Counted from the first letter of the stretch, positions 1 through 6,175 are shown. The stretch is DNA of 7,266 nt from an uncultured Streptomyces sp. (GCA_946480485.1 CAMLJW010000269.1:1-7266), one strand, 5' to 3'. Notes: generated by a model not told the origin, from the letters alone. Numbers and translations are program-made.

Positions 1-72
1 GGCGCCACCCGCGCCGACGACAAGCTCTCCGAGGCCGCGATGGAAGACCGCAAGCGCGAGGGGTACTTCTAG
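1..72 (+). CDS. cysD: Sulfate adenylyltransferase small subunit CysD, C-terminal end (partial)
   Basis: Only the last 23 codons are inside the window, read in frame 1 and ending at TAG 70-72. The visible tail contains LSEAAMEDRKREGYF, the conserved C-terminus of CysD, the catalytic subunit of heterodimeric ATP sulfurylase that makes adenosine 5'-phosphosulfate from ATP and sulfate in the cytoplasm. Only 2 nt separate its stop codon from the ATG of cysN, as expected for the cysD-cysN operon. A GAGGGG at 59-64 inside this tail is the likely ribosome binding site of cysN. The identification rests on a short tail but is well supported by the adjacent cysN. Confidence 0.93.
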   Translation, partial: GATRADDKLSEAAMEDRKREGYF

Positions 73-74
73 CC

Positions 75-1430
75 ATGACCAGCACCAGCGAACCCACCGA
101 GCCGCTGTCGGTCGAGCAGCTGTCCGCGACGACCCTGCTGCGCTTCGCCACCGCGGGGTCCGTCGACGACGGCAAGTCCACGCTCGTCGGCCGGCTGCTG
201 CACGACTCCAAGTCGGTCCTCGCCGACCAGCTGGAGGCCGTCGAGCACGCCTCGCGCAGCCGCGGCCAGGAGGCGCCCGACCTGGCGCTGCTCACCGACG
301 GTCTGCGCGCCGAGCGCGAGCAGGGCATCACGATCGACGTGGCGTACCGCTACTTCGCCACCGCCCGCCGCCGGTTCATCCTCGCCGACACACCCGGCCA
401 TGTGCAGTACACCCGCAACATGGTGACGGGTGCCTCCACGGCCGAGCTGACGGTGATCCTCGTGGACGCCCGCAACGGCGTCGTCGAGCAGACCCGCCGG
501 CACGCCGCGATCGCCGCGCTGCTGCGCGTCCCGCACGTGGTGCTGGCCGTCAACAAGATGGACCTCGTGGACTACCAGGAGTCCGTCTTCAGCGCGATCT
601 CCGAGGAGTTCACGGCGTACGCGTCCGAGCTGGGCGTCCCGGAGATCACCGCGATCCCGATCTCGGCGCTCGCCGGTGACAATGTGGTGGACGCCTCCTC
701 CCACATGGACTGGTACGGCGGCCCGACCTTCCTGGAGCACCTGGAGACGGTCCCGGTCAGCCATGACCTGACGTCCTGCCACGCGCGCCTGCCCGTGCAG
801 TACGTGATCCGTCCGCAGACCGCCGAGCACCCGGACTACCGGGGCTACGCGGGTCAGATCGCGGCCGGTACGTTCTACGTCGGCCAGGTGGTCACCGTGC
901 TGCCCTCCGGCCGTACGACGAGGATCTTTGGCATCGACCTGCTGGGCGAGCCGGTCGAGGTGGCCTGGACGACGCAGTCGGTGACGGTCCTTCTGGAGGA
1001 CGACATCGACATCTCGCGCGGCGACCTGATCGTGCCGAGCAAGGACGCGCCCGCGACGACGCAGGACATCGAGGCGACCGTCTGCCACGTCGCCGACGCG
1101 GCGCTGACCGTCGGCCACCGTGTGCTGCTCAAGCACGGCACCCGCACGGTCAAGGCGATCGTCAAGGACATCCCGTCGCGGCTGACCCTCGCCGACCTGT
1201 CCCTGCATCCGCACCCGGGGCAGCTGGTCGCCAACGACATCGGCCGCGTCAAGATCCGTACCGCCGAGCCGCTGCCGGTCGACGCGTACTCCGACTCCCG
1301 GCGCACCGGTTCGTTCATCCTGATCGACCCGGCCGACGGCACCACGCTCACCGCGGGCATGGTCGGCGAGTCCTTCGCCTCGCCGGAACCGGTCAAGACC
1401 GAGGCCGACGACGACGGCTGGGACTTCTGA
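75..1430 (+). CDS. cysN: Sulfate adenylyltransferase subunit 1, GTPase CysN
   Basis: This 451-residue protein is the regulatory GTPase subunit of ATP sulfurylase; GTP hydrolysis drives formation of adenosine 5'-phosphosulfate by CysD. The elongation-factor-type G domain is complete: the P-loop GSVDDGKS is at residues 28-35, the switch region EREQGITIDVAY at about 80-91, DTPGH at 105-109 and NKMD at 160-163. The remaining C-terminal half (from about 235) has the beta-barrel character of EF-Tu domains 2 and 3. There is no fused APS kinase domain, so this is the stand-alone CysN form; a separate cysC would be expected upstream of the window. The ATG at 75 lies 10 nt after GAGGGG (59-64) and 2 nt after the cysD stop, implying translational coupling. 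The codons and motifs look normal throughout. Confidence 0.97.
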   Translation: MTSTSEPTEPLSVEQLSATTLLRFATAGSVDDGKSTLVGRLLHDSKSVLADQLEAVEHASRSRGQEAPDLALLTDGLRAEREQGITIDVAYRYFATARRRFILADTPGHVQYTRNMVTGASTAELTVILVDARNGVVEQTRRHAAIAALLRVPHVVLAVNKMDLVDYQESVFSAISEEFTAYASELGVPEITAIPISALAGDNVVDASSHMDWYGGPTFLEHLETVPVSHDLTSCHARLPVQYVIRPQTAEHPDYRGYAGQIAAGTFYVGQVVTVLPSGRTTRIFGIDLLGEPVEVAWTTQSVTVLLEDDIDISRGDLIVPSKDAPATTQDIEATVCHVADAALTVGHRVLLKHGTRTVKAIVKDIPSRLTLADLSLHPHPGQLVANDIGRVKIRTAEPLPVDAYSDSRRTGSFILIDPADGTTLTAGMVGESFASPEPVKTEADDDGWDF

Positions 1431-1432
1431 CC

Positions 1433-1534
1433 ATGACCTCCACGGACTTCTACGGCATGTTCGCGAAGGAGGGCGGCCGCGTCGGCAGCGGGGCCCTCGG
1501 CAGCGGTCAGGGCGGGATAGCGCGATGTGCGTGA
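1433..1534 (+). CDS. Possible 33-codon small ORF after cysN (unconfirmed)
   Basis: An ATG two bases after the cysN stop opens a 33-codon frame that starts MTSTDFYGMFAKEGG and ends IARCA before TGA 1532-1534. Its middle is Gly/Ser-rich because a 10-bp direct repeat (TCGGCAGCGG at 1482-1491 and 1497-1506) encodes two GSG units. It has no clear Shine-Dalgarno sequence and would depend on ribosomes finishing cysN. I do not recognise it as a member of any family. A Cys codon (TGT 1526-1528) is the second last codon, 21 nt before a hairpin, so a cysteine-sensing leader peptide is imaginable. It could equally be a remnant or chance frame. An overlapping short frame from ATG 1525 (MCVTRAAR...) is a rival reading. 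Confidence 0.28.
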   Translation: MTSTDFYGMFAKEGGRVGSGALGSGQGGIARCA

Positions 1535-1549
1535 CGCGCGCGGCGCGCA

Positions 1550-1578
1550 GGGGGCACGGGCACCGCTCGCGTGCCCTC
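1550..1578 (+). terminator. GC-rich hairpin between cysN and the transporter genes
   Basis: The arms 1550-1558 and 1570-1578 pair over nine positions with one G-U pair; the core GGGCACG/CGTGCCC is a perfect match, and the loop is 11 nt. No T-run follows, so it is not a classical intrinsic terminator. Terminators or attenuators without a U-tract occur in actinomycetes, and mRNA stabilisation is another option. It lies 15 nt after the stop of the small ORF and 99 nt before the substrate-binding protein start. Confidence 0.35.
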
Positions 1579-1677
1579 ACCCCGCACCGCCACCGCCACC
1601 GAAGACCTGCCGACTTCCCGGCCACGACCTGACCACCGAAGGACCGTGACCGCCGGCCACCGAGAGGAACCCCTCCC

Positions 1678-2790
1678 GTGCCTGCCACCACCCCAAGTAG
1701 CCTGCGCCGCGGCCTCGCCGCCGTAGCCGCGCTGCCGCTCCTCGCACTTGCCGCCACGGCCTGCAGCTACGGCTCCCAGGCGAAGGACGACTCGGCGAAC
1801 GTCGCCGCCCAGGGCAAGAAGATCGACGGCCTCGACACCGTCAGAATCGGCTACTTCGGCAACCTCACGCACGCCACGGCTCTCGTCGGCGACCAGAAAG
1901 GCTTCTTCCAGAAGGAGCTCGCCGGTACGCAGGCCCGGTACTCGGCGTTCAACGCGGGCCCCTCCGAGATCGAGGCGCTGAACTCGGGTTCCATCGACAT
2001 CGGCTGGATCGGCCCCTCCCCGGCGATCAACGGCTACCTCAAGTCCGGCGGCAAGAGCCTGCGCATCATCGGCGGTTCGGCGTCCGGCGGAGTGAAGCTC
2101 GTGGTCAACCCGGAGAAGATCAAGTCCCTGAAGGACGTCAGGGGCAAGAAGATCGCGACCCCGCAGCTCGGCAACACCCAGGACGTGGCGTTCCTCAACT
2201 GGATCGCCGAGCAGGGCTGGAAGGTCGACGCGCAGAGCGGCAAGGGCGATGTCTCGGTCGTCCGCACGGACAACAAGATCACCCCGAACGCCTACAGGTC
2301 GGGCTCCATCGACGGTGCCTGGGTGCCGGAGCCGACCGCGTCCAGGCTGGTCGCCGAGGGCGCCAAGGTGCTGCTCGACGAGGAGAGCCTGTGGCCCGGC
2401 AAGAAGTTCGTGATCACGAACATCATCGTGTCGCAGAGCTTCCTCAAAGTGCACCCGAAGGTCGTCGAGGCGGTGCTGAGGGGCTCAGTGAAGACCAACG
2501 CGTGGATCAACGCCCATCCGGACGAGGCGAAGGCCGCCGCGAACGAGCAGCTGAGGATCGACTCCGGCAAGGCACTGCCGGCAAACGTCCTCGACCCCGC
2601 GTGGATGTCCATCCGGTTCATCGATGACCCGCTGGCCGCCACCCTCGGCACCGAGGCGGAGCACGCGGTCAGGGCGGGTCTGCTGGAGAAGCCCGACCTC
2701 AGCGGCATCTACGACCTCACGCTGCTGAACAAGGTCCTCAAGGACGAGGGCCACAGCACGGTCGACGACGCCGGTCTCGGCGTCCAGTAA
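1678..2790 (+). CDS. ssuA: SsuA/TauA-like sulfonate ABC transporter substrate-binding lipoprotein
   Basis: This 370-residue protein is the extracytoplasmic substrate receptor of the ABC importer encoded by the next two genes. It starts at GTG 1678, preceded by AGAGG (1663-1667) with 10 nt spacing. The N-terminus has an Arg-Arg pair (10-11), a hydrophobic stretch and a lipobox ending ATAC with Cys29, so it should be lipid-anchored on the outer face of the membrane. The Arg pair could suggest Tat export but the motif is weak. The mature part is a periplasmic-binding-protein type 2 fold of the SsuA/TauA/NrtA class: VRIGYFGNLTHA near 55-66, then ALNSGSIDIGWIGPSPAING near 100-120, then GAWVPEPTASRLV. 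Linkage to cysDN and a sirohydrochlorin chelatase favours a sulfur compound, probably an alkanesulfonate or sulfate ester, but sequence alone does not fix the ligand; taurine or nitrate-type substrates are alternatives. Confidence 0.9.
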   Translation: MPATTPSSLRRGLAAVAALPLLALAATACSYGSQAKDDSANVAAQGKKIDGLDTVRIGYFGNLTHATALVGDQKGFFQKELAGTQARYSAFNAGPSEIEALNSGSIDIGWIGPSPAINGYLKSGGKSLRIIGGSASGGVKLVVNPEKIKSLKDVRGKKIATPQLGNTQDVAFLNWIAEQGWKVDAQSGKGDVSVVRTDNKITPNAYRSGSIDGAWVPEPTASRLVAEGAKVLLDEESLWPGKKFVITNIIVSQSFLKVHPKVVEAVLRGSVKTNAWINAHPDEAKAAANEQLRIDSGKALPANVLDPAWMSIRFIDDPLAATLGTEAEHAVRAGLLEKPDLSGIYDLTLLNKVLKDEGHSTVDDAGLGVQ

Positions 2791-2817
2791 GCCCGTAAGC
2801 CAACACGATGAGTTCCC

Positions 2818-2826
2818 AGGAGGTGA
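2818..2826 (+). promoter_or_regulatory. Consensus Shine-Dalgarno deciding the ATPase start
   Basis: AGGAGGTGA matches the full anti-Shine-Dalgarno of 16S rRNA. The AGGAGG core ends 8 nt before ATG 2832, whereas an in-frame ATG at 2808 lies upstream of this site and has no comparable signal. The protein therefore most likely starts at 2832. Confidence 0.85.
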
Positions 2827-2831
2827 CGACC

Positions 2832-3620
2832 ATGGCAACCGCCCTCGCCAAGGCCGCCGACGCCGTTACGTCGGTCGAACACGCCGCGCGGATCGAACAC
2901 GTCTCGAAGTCCTTCGCCGGGCCCGCCGGGCAGCAGCTCGTCCTCGACGACATCACGCTCGATGTCGCGCCGGGGGAGTTCGTCACCCTCCTGGGGGCCT
3001 CCGGTTGTGGCAAGTCGACGCTGCTGAACCTGGTCGCCGGCCTCGACAGGCCGACCGCGGGCAGTATCACGACGGACGGCCGCCCGGCGCTGATGTTCCA
3101 GGAGCACGCGCTCTTCCCGTGGCTGACCGCCGGCAAGAACATCGAACTCGCCCTGAAACTCAGGGGAGTCGCGAAGGCCGAGCGCCGCGACAGGGCGCAG
3201 GAGCTGCTGGAACTTGTCCGGCTGAAGGGCGCGTACGGGAAGCGGGTGCACGAACTGTCGGGCGGTATGCGGCAGCGTGTCGCGCTGGCCCGCGCGCTCG
3301 CCCAGGACAGCAAGCTGCTGCTCATGGACGAGCCGTTCGCGGCCCTCGACGCCATCACACGGGATGTGCTGCACGACGAACTGACCCGTATCTGGCGTGA
3401 GACCAATCTGTCGGTCCTGTTCGTGACGCACAACGTGCGCGAGGCGGTCCGGCTCGCGCAGCGCGTCGTACTCCTCTCCTCACGTCCCGGGCGGGTCGCG
3501 CACGAGTGGTCGGTGGACATTCCGCAGCCGCGCCGCATCGAGGATTCCGCCGTGGCGGAACTGTCCGTCGAGATCACCGAACAACTGCGTGGGGAGATCC
3601 GCCGCCATGGCCAGCACTGA
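2832..3620 (+). CDS. ssuB: SsuB/TauB-like ABC transporter ATP-binding protein
   Basis: This 262-residue cytoplasmic ATPase powers the importer formed with the neighbouring lipoprotein and permease. All nucleotide-binding motifs are present: Walker A GASGCGKST at residues 55-63, Q-loop Gln90 in MFQEHALFPWLT, ABC signature LSGGMRQR at 142-149, Walker B LLLMDE at 162-167, D-loop ALD at 171-173 and switch His200 in FVTHN. The FQEHALFPWLT stretch and the length fit the nitrate/sulfonate/taurine ATPase subfamily. The first 19 residues are an Ala-rich extension ahead of the usual start. ATG 2832 is preferred over 2808 because of the consensus Shine-Dalgarno between them. The 3' end overlaps the permease gene by 14 nt, indicating coupled translation. 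The gene lies 41 bp after the substrate-binding protein gene. Confidence 0.94.
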   Translation: MATALAKAADAVTSVEHAARIEHVSKSFAGPAGQQLVLDDITLDVAPGEFVTLLGASGCGKSTLLNLVAGLDRPTAGSITTDGRPALMFQEHALFPWLTAGKNIELALKLRGVAKAERRDRAQELLELVRLKGAYGKRVHELSGGMRQRVALARALAQDSKLLLMDEPFAALDAITRDVLHDELTRIWRETNLSVLFVTHNVREAVRLAQRVVLLSSRPGRVAHEWSVDIPQPRRIEDSAVAELSVEITEQLRGEIRRHGQH

Positions 3621-4509
3621 GACCAAGGCCGACGGGAACGTCGGGGACAGCACTGATCTGGCCGGTCTGGAGGCGGGGCTCGACGCGCTGGAGACGGTTC
3701 AGACGAGCCGGACCCCGTTCCGCCAGACACTGGTCCAGAAGATCCTTCCGCCGATCGTCGCCGTCGCGCTGGTCGTGGTGGTCTGGCAGGTGCTGATCGC
3801 GTTCAGGGTCGTCGACGACCCGACCAGGCTGCCCTCGCCGTCCGCGGTGTGGGGCGAGGTCCGCGAGGCCTGGCTGCAGGGCACGCTGCTCGACTACATC
3901 TGGACCAGCGTGTCGCGCGGTCTGCTCGGCTTCCTGTTCGCGCTCGTCATCGGCACTCCGCTGGGCCTGCTGGTAGCGCGCGTGAAGTTCGTGCGCGCGG
4001 CGATCGGCCCGATCCTCTCGGGACTGCAGTCCCTCCCGTCGGTTGCCTGGGTGCCGCCGGCCGTCGTCTGGCTCGGCCTGAACAACGAGATGATGTACGC
4101 GGTGATCCTGCTCGGCGCGGTCCCGTCGATCGCCAACGGCCTGGTGTCCGGCGTCGACCAGGTGCCGCCGCTGTTCCTGCGGGCGGGACGCACCATGGGG
4201 GCGACGGGGCTGCGCGGCACCTGGCACATCGTCATGCCGGCCGCTCTGCCCGGCTACCTGGCGGGTCTGAAGCAGGGCTGGGCGTTCTCGTGGCGTTCGC
4301 TGATGGCCGCCGAGATCATCGCCTCGTCGCCCGACCTGGGCGTGGGCCTCGGCCAGCTGCTGGAGAACGGCCGCAACGCCAGCTCCATGTCCATGGTCTT
4401 CCTCGCCATCCTGCTCATCCTGATCGTCGGTATCGCCATCGACCTGCTGATCTTCAGTCCGCTGGAGCGGTGGGTGCTGCGCAACCGCGGTCTCCTGGGG
4501 AGGAACTGA
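3607..4509 (+). CDS. ssuC: SsuC/TauC-like ABC transporter permease
   Basis: This 300-residue integral membrane protein forms the translocation path of the importer. After a hydrophilic N-terminal tail of about 45 residues, hydrophobic segments begin with LPPIVAVALVVVVWQVLIAF (about 47-66) and continue to a last one around MVFLAILLILIVGIAIDLLI. The EAA loop that docks on the ATPase is visible at about residues 192-216 (RAGRTMGATGLRG...MPAALPG), typical of the BPD_transp_1 family. LPSPSAVWGE ahead of the second segment is also characteristic of SsuC/TauC. ATG 3607 is preferred because GGAG (3593-3596) lies 10 nt upstream; a GTG at 3589 in the same frame would add six residues and has a poorer site. 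The start lies inside the end of the ATPase gene, and the stop is 6 nt before the chelatase start. Confidence 0.93.
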   Translation: MASTETKADGNVGDSTDLAGLEAGLDALETVQTSRTPFRQTLVQKILPPIVAVALVVVVWQVLIAFRVVDDPTRLPSPSAVWGEVREAWLQGTLLDYIWTSVSRGLLGFLFALVIGTPLGLLVARVKFVRAAIGPILSGLQSLPSVAWVPPAVVWLGLNNEMMYAVILLGAVPSIANGLVSGVDQVPPLFLRAGRTMGATGLRGTWHIVMPAALPGYLAGLKQGWAFSWRSLMAAEIIASSPDLGVGLGQLLENGRNASSMSMVFLAILLILIVGIAIDLLIFSPLERWVLRNRGLLGRN

Positions 4510-4515
4510 ACTCCC

Positions 4516-5265
4516 ATGCGCCCTCAACCGGCCCATCCCGTGCTCCTCGTCATCGCCCACGGCAGCCGCGACCCGCGCCATGCCGCGACCGTGCAGGCCC
4601 TGGTGCGCCGGGTGCGGGCCATGCGGCCGGGGCTGCGCGTGGAGACCGGTTTCCTGGACTTCAACGTCCCCGCTGTCTCGCCGGTGCTGGAGTCCCTGAC
4701 GGCGCAGGGAGTACGCGACGTCGTGGCCCAACCGCTACTGCTGAACCGGGCCTTCCACGCGAAGGCCGACATACCGGCGGTCCTGCGGGAGGCACCGTCG
4801 CGGCTGCGGATCCGGCAGGCCGAGGTGCTCGGCCCGTCGCCGCTGCTGACGGCCGCGCTGGAACGGCGGTTGTACGAGGCCGGGCTGAGCCCGGCCGACA
4901 AGTCCTCGACCGGGGTCGTGCTGGCCTCGGCGGGGTCCACGGACCCGGAGGCGATCGCAGTGATCGCAGAAATCGCGCGGGAGTGGCGGCACACCGGTTG
5001 GTGCGCCGTGCGGCCTGCGTTCGCCTCCGCATCACTCCCCCGCACCGAGGACGCCGTACGGGAGCTGCGCGCCCTCGGCTGCGACCGGGTGGCGGTCGCA
5101 CCGTACGTCCTCGCGCCCGGCTTCCTGCCGGACAGCATCGCGCGCGGGGCCGCGGACGCGGACGTCCTGGCGGATGTGCTGGGCCCGGCGCCGGAGGTGG
5201 CGCGGGTGCTGCTGGACCGGTACGACGAGGCACGGACGCCGGCGCTCGCGGCGCTCGGCGCCTGA
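4516..5265 (+). CDS. Sirohydrochlorin chelatase family protein (CbiX/SirB type)
   Basis: This 249-residue protein resembles class II chelatases that insert Fe2+ (SirB) or Co2+ (CbiX) into sirohydrochlorin; siroheme is the cofactor of sulfite reductase. The N-terminal half begins LLVIAHGSRDPR with His15 as a likely metal ligand, and a second conserved His81 lies in PLLLNRAFHAKADIP. The C-terminal half repeats the fold (VVLASAGSTDPEA at about 135-147, then VAPYVLAPGFLPD), but its first His is replaced: it reads AGSTD where the first half reads HGSRD. This gives a two-domain form with metal-binding residues only in the N-terminal half, as in other long CbiX proteins. ATG 4516 is preceded by GGGGAGGA (4497-4504), which lies in the end of the permease gene. 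The sulfur context favours the iron/siroheme role, though cobalt cannot be excluded from sequence. Confidence 0.9.
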   Translation: MRPQPAHPVLLVIAHGSRDPRHAATVQALVRRVRAMRPGLRVETGFLDFNVPAVSPVLESLTAQGVRDVVAQPLLLNRAFHAKADIPAVLREAPSRLRIRQAEVLGPSPLLTAALERRLYEAGLSPADKSSTGVVLASAGSTDPEAIAVIAEIAREWRHTGWCAVRPAFASASLPRTEDAVRELRALGCDRVAVAPYVLAPGFLPDSIARGAADADVLADVLGPAPEVARVLLDRYDEARTPALAALGA

Positions 5266-5283
5266 GCGCTCCGCTGGGAGTAC

Positions 5284-5325
5284 GGTCCGAATCCGGTCCG
5301 GAATCCGGTCCCGAATTCGGGAACC
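5284..5325 (+). repeat. Three short tandem repeats ending in a perfect palindrome
   Basis: The copies GGTCCGAATCC (5284-5294), GGTCCGGAATCC (5295-5306) and GGTCCCGAATTC (5307-5318) lie head to tail. The third runs into TCCCGAATTCGGGA (5309-5322), a perfect 14-bp palindrome. The array begins 18 nt after the chelatase stop, where a terminator for the + strand operon would be expected. As a hairpin the palindrome gives only a 5-bp stem with an AATT loop and no T-tract, so terminator function is uncertain. It could also bind a dimeric regulator. Confidence 0.55.
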
Positions 5326-5487
5326 CGCAGGCCGTCTGTGGCTGGTCGCGCCGCGCTGCGGACCGTCGTCGCGCAGCGTCTCGTGATGCGCGCCGCGCGC
5401 CATGAGCGCCACGTCGTGCCCCGCCGCCGCGAGCGGGCCGCCGATGACGCCGCCGACCGCTCCTGGCCCCATGATGAGCTAACGCGT
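5322..5487 (-). pseudogene. Ketopantoate reductase (PanE/ApbA family) N-terminal remnant
   Basis: Reading the - strand from 5478, the frame gives LIMGPGAVGGVIGGPL and then AAAGHDVALMARGAHHETLR. This is the start of a 2-dehydropantoate 2-reductase-type protein: the NAD(P)-binding GxGAVGG loop, the second strand and the ARGAHHxxLRxDG segment. The two codons before LI read CGT TAG, and the codon before them is ACG, where ATG-CGT-TAC (Met-Arg-Tyr) would be expected, so start loss and a nonsense change are inferred. After DDG (5362-5370) the frame breaks. Thirty-one bases on, in another frame, DGLRV (5322-5336) follows; removing those 31 bases joins them as LRDDGLRVPEFG. Beyond that no family sequence is seen, and only 56 bp remain before the chelatase stop. 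About 50 of roughly 300 residues survive, so it cannot be functional. Confidence 0.75.
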
Positions 5488-5527
5488 GCCGCTGAGCCTC
5501 GCACGGACGTGTGGGGCGGGACCGCCG

Positions 5528-6073
5528 TCAGCCGCCGGTCGTCTCCGCGAGTTTGACCACGGTGTTCCAGTTGCGTGTGGTGGCGATCAGGCCCTTCAGC
5601 AGCCTGGGCCTCGAAAGGCTCTCGGCCAGCTTGGAGCGACCGAGGCCGTCGGGGGCGTAGAGGTAGAGGCAGCGGTCGCCGAGGCGGAACTCCTCCGGCA
5701 GGAAGGAGGCCTGGTCGAGGGACGCGAAGCGTTCGGGGCCGACCGGGGCCGAGAAGTAGGTGACGTGCAGCTGCTTGGCCTCCAGCTCGGCGGCCTGGAA
5801 CGGGCAGGCCTCGAGCACGGCCCGGAGGTACGCGTGGTCGCGCACCAGGACGTCGACGGGGAAACCGAAGCACTTCTCGAGGGCGCCCGACAGCTCCGCC
5901 GCGAGAGACTCCTCGTCGCCGTGGTCGCTGGTGAAGGTGGCGTTGCCGCTCTGCAGATAGGTGCGTACGCCGGTGTGGCCGAGGCCCTCCAGGAGCGCGC
6001 GCAGTTCGGCCATCGGCACCTTCTTGTTGCCGCCCACGTTGATCCCGCGCAAAAGCGCAGCGTACGTCATCAT
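5528..6073 (-). CDS. DUF1697 family protein
   Basis: This 181-residue protein belongs to the DUF1697 family, whose function is not known. Its hallmarks are all present: ALLRGINVGGNKKVPMAEL near residues 6-24, TYLQSGNATF at 38-47, and the C-terminal TTRNWNTVVKL beginning near 165. Length is normal for the family. It looks soluble, with no signal peptide or membrane segment. ATG 6073 is chosen because it gives the usual spacing before the LLRGINVGG motif; ATG 6070 and GTG 6079 are in-frame alternatives. None has a Shine-Dalgarno sequence, but TATAAC at 6087-6082 would place transcription initiation near 6075, so the mRNA may be leaderless. It is followed on the same strand by the ketopantoate reductase remnant and preceded by a 15-bp repeat array. 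Confidence 0.9.
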   Translation of the reverse strand: MMTYAALLRGINVGGNKKVPMAELRALLEGLGHTGVRTYLQSGNATFTSDHGDEESLAAELSGALEKCFGFPVDVLVRDHAYLRAVLEACPFQAAELEAKQLHVTYFSAPVGPERFASLDQASFLPEEFRLGDRCLYLYAPDGLGRSKLAESLSRPRLLKGLIATTRNWNTVVKLAETTGG

Positions 6074-6081
6074 CCACACAC

Positions 6082-6087
6082 GTTATA
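6082..6087 (-). promoter_or_regulatory. Probable -10 element of the DUF1697 gene
   Basis: On the - strand the hexamer reads TATAAC, five of six matches to the vegetative consensus and conspicuous in such GC-rich DNA. The predicted start of transcription is about 6076-6073, at or just before the ATG at 6073. No good -35 hexamer is found at 16-18 bp; the best-placed sequence is GTGCCC (6110-6105). Confidence 0.5.
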
Positions 6088-6116
6088 CGGGTTCATGCGT
6101 TCGAGGGCACTCAGGC

Positions 6117-6175
6117 CACGGTGCTCCCCCAGACCGCGGTGCTCCAGACCGCGGTGGTCCAGACTTGCGGTGCTC
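6117..6175 (-). repeat. 15-bp imperfect tandem repeat array, possible terminator
   Basis: Read on the + strand, the unit CAGACCGCGGTGCTC occurs at 6130-6144, as CAGACCGCGGTGGTC at 6145-6159 and as CAGACTTGCGGTGCTC at 6160-6175, with a partial copy at 6117-6129. The last copy runs two bases into the stop codon (6176-6174) of the phosphatidyltransferase gene. The two central units each contain the palindrome ACCGCGGT, and these can pair with each other as an 8-bp GC-only-ended stem with a 7-nt loop. In the - strand transcript this could end or stabilise the phosphatidyltransferase mRNA. No T-tract follows. Confidence 0.65.

Noticed and set aside
69..1757. 562-residue open frame on the - strand opposite cysN
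   Set aside because: It is antisense to an unmistakable cysN with all GTPase motifs. Its composition (Arg, Gly, Asp, Val-rich with no domain) is typical of a shadow frame in GC-rich DNA.
5251..5269. Hairpin GCGCTC/GAGCGC across the chelatase stop codon
   Set aside because: A 6-bp stem plus one G-U pair with a 7-nt loop and no T-tract is expected often by chance at this GC content, so it was not called as a terminator.
3849..5405. 518-residue open frame on the + strand
   Set aside because: It overlaps the permease and chelatase genes out of frame and is Arg/Ala/Gly/Pro-rich without motifs, so it is a shadow.
5338..5556. 72-codon + strand frame in the gap after the chelatase
   Set aside because: It is antisense to the ketopantoate reductase remnant, has no Shine-Dalgarno, and is Arg-rich like other shadow frames.
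4524..6077. 517-residue open frame on the - strand
   Set aside because: It crosses the chelatase gene antisense and the DUF1697 gene in the wrong frame. Only the short stretch 5305-5350 matters, as the shifted continuation of the ketopantoate reductase remnant.
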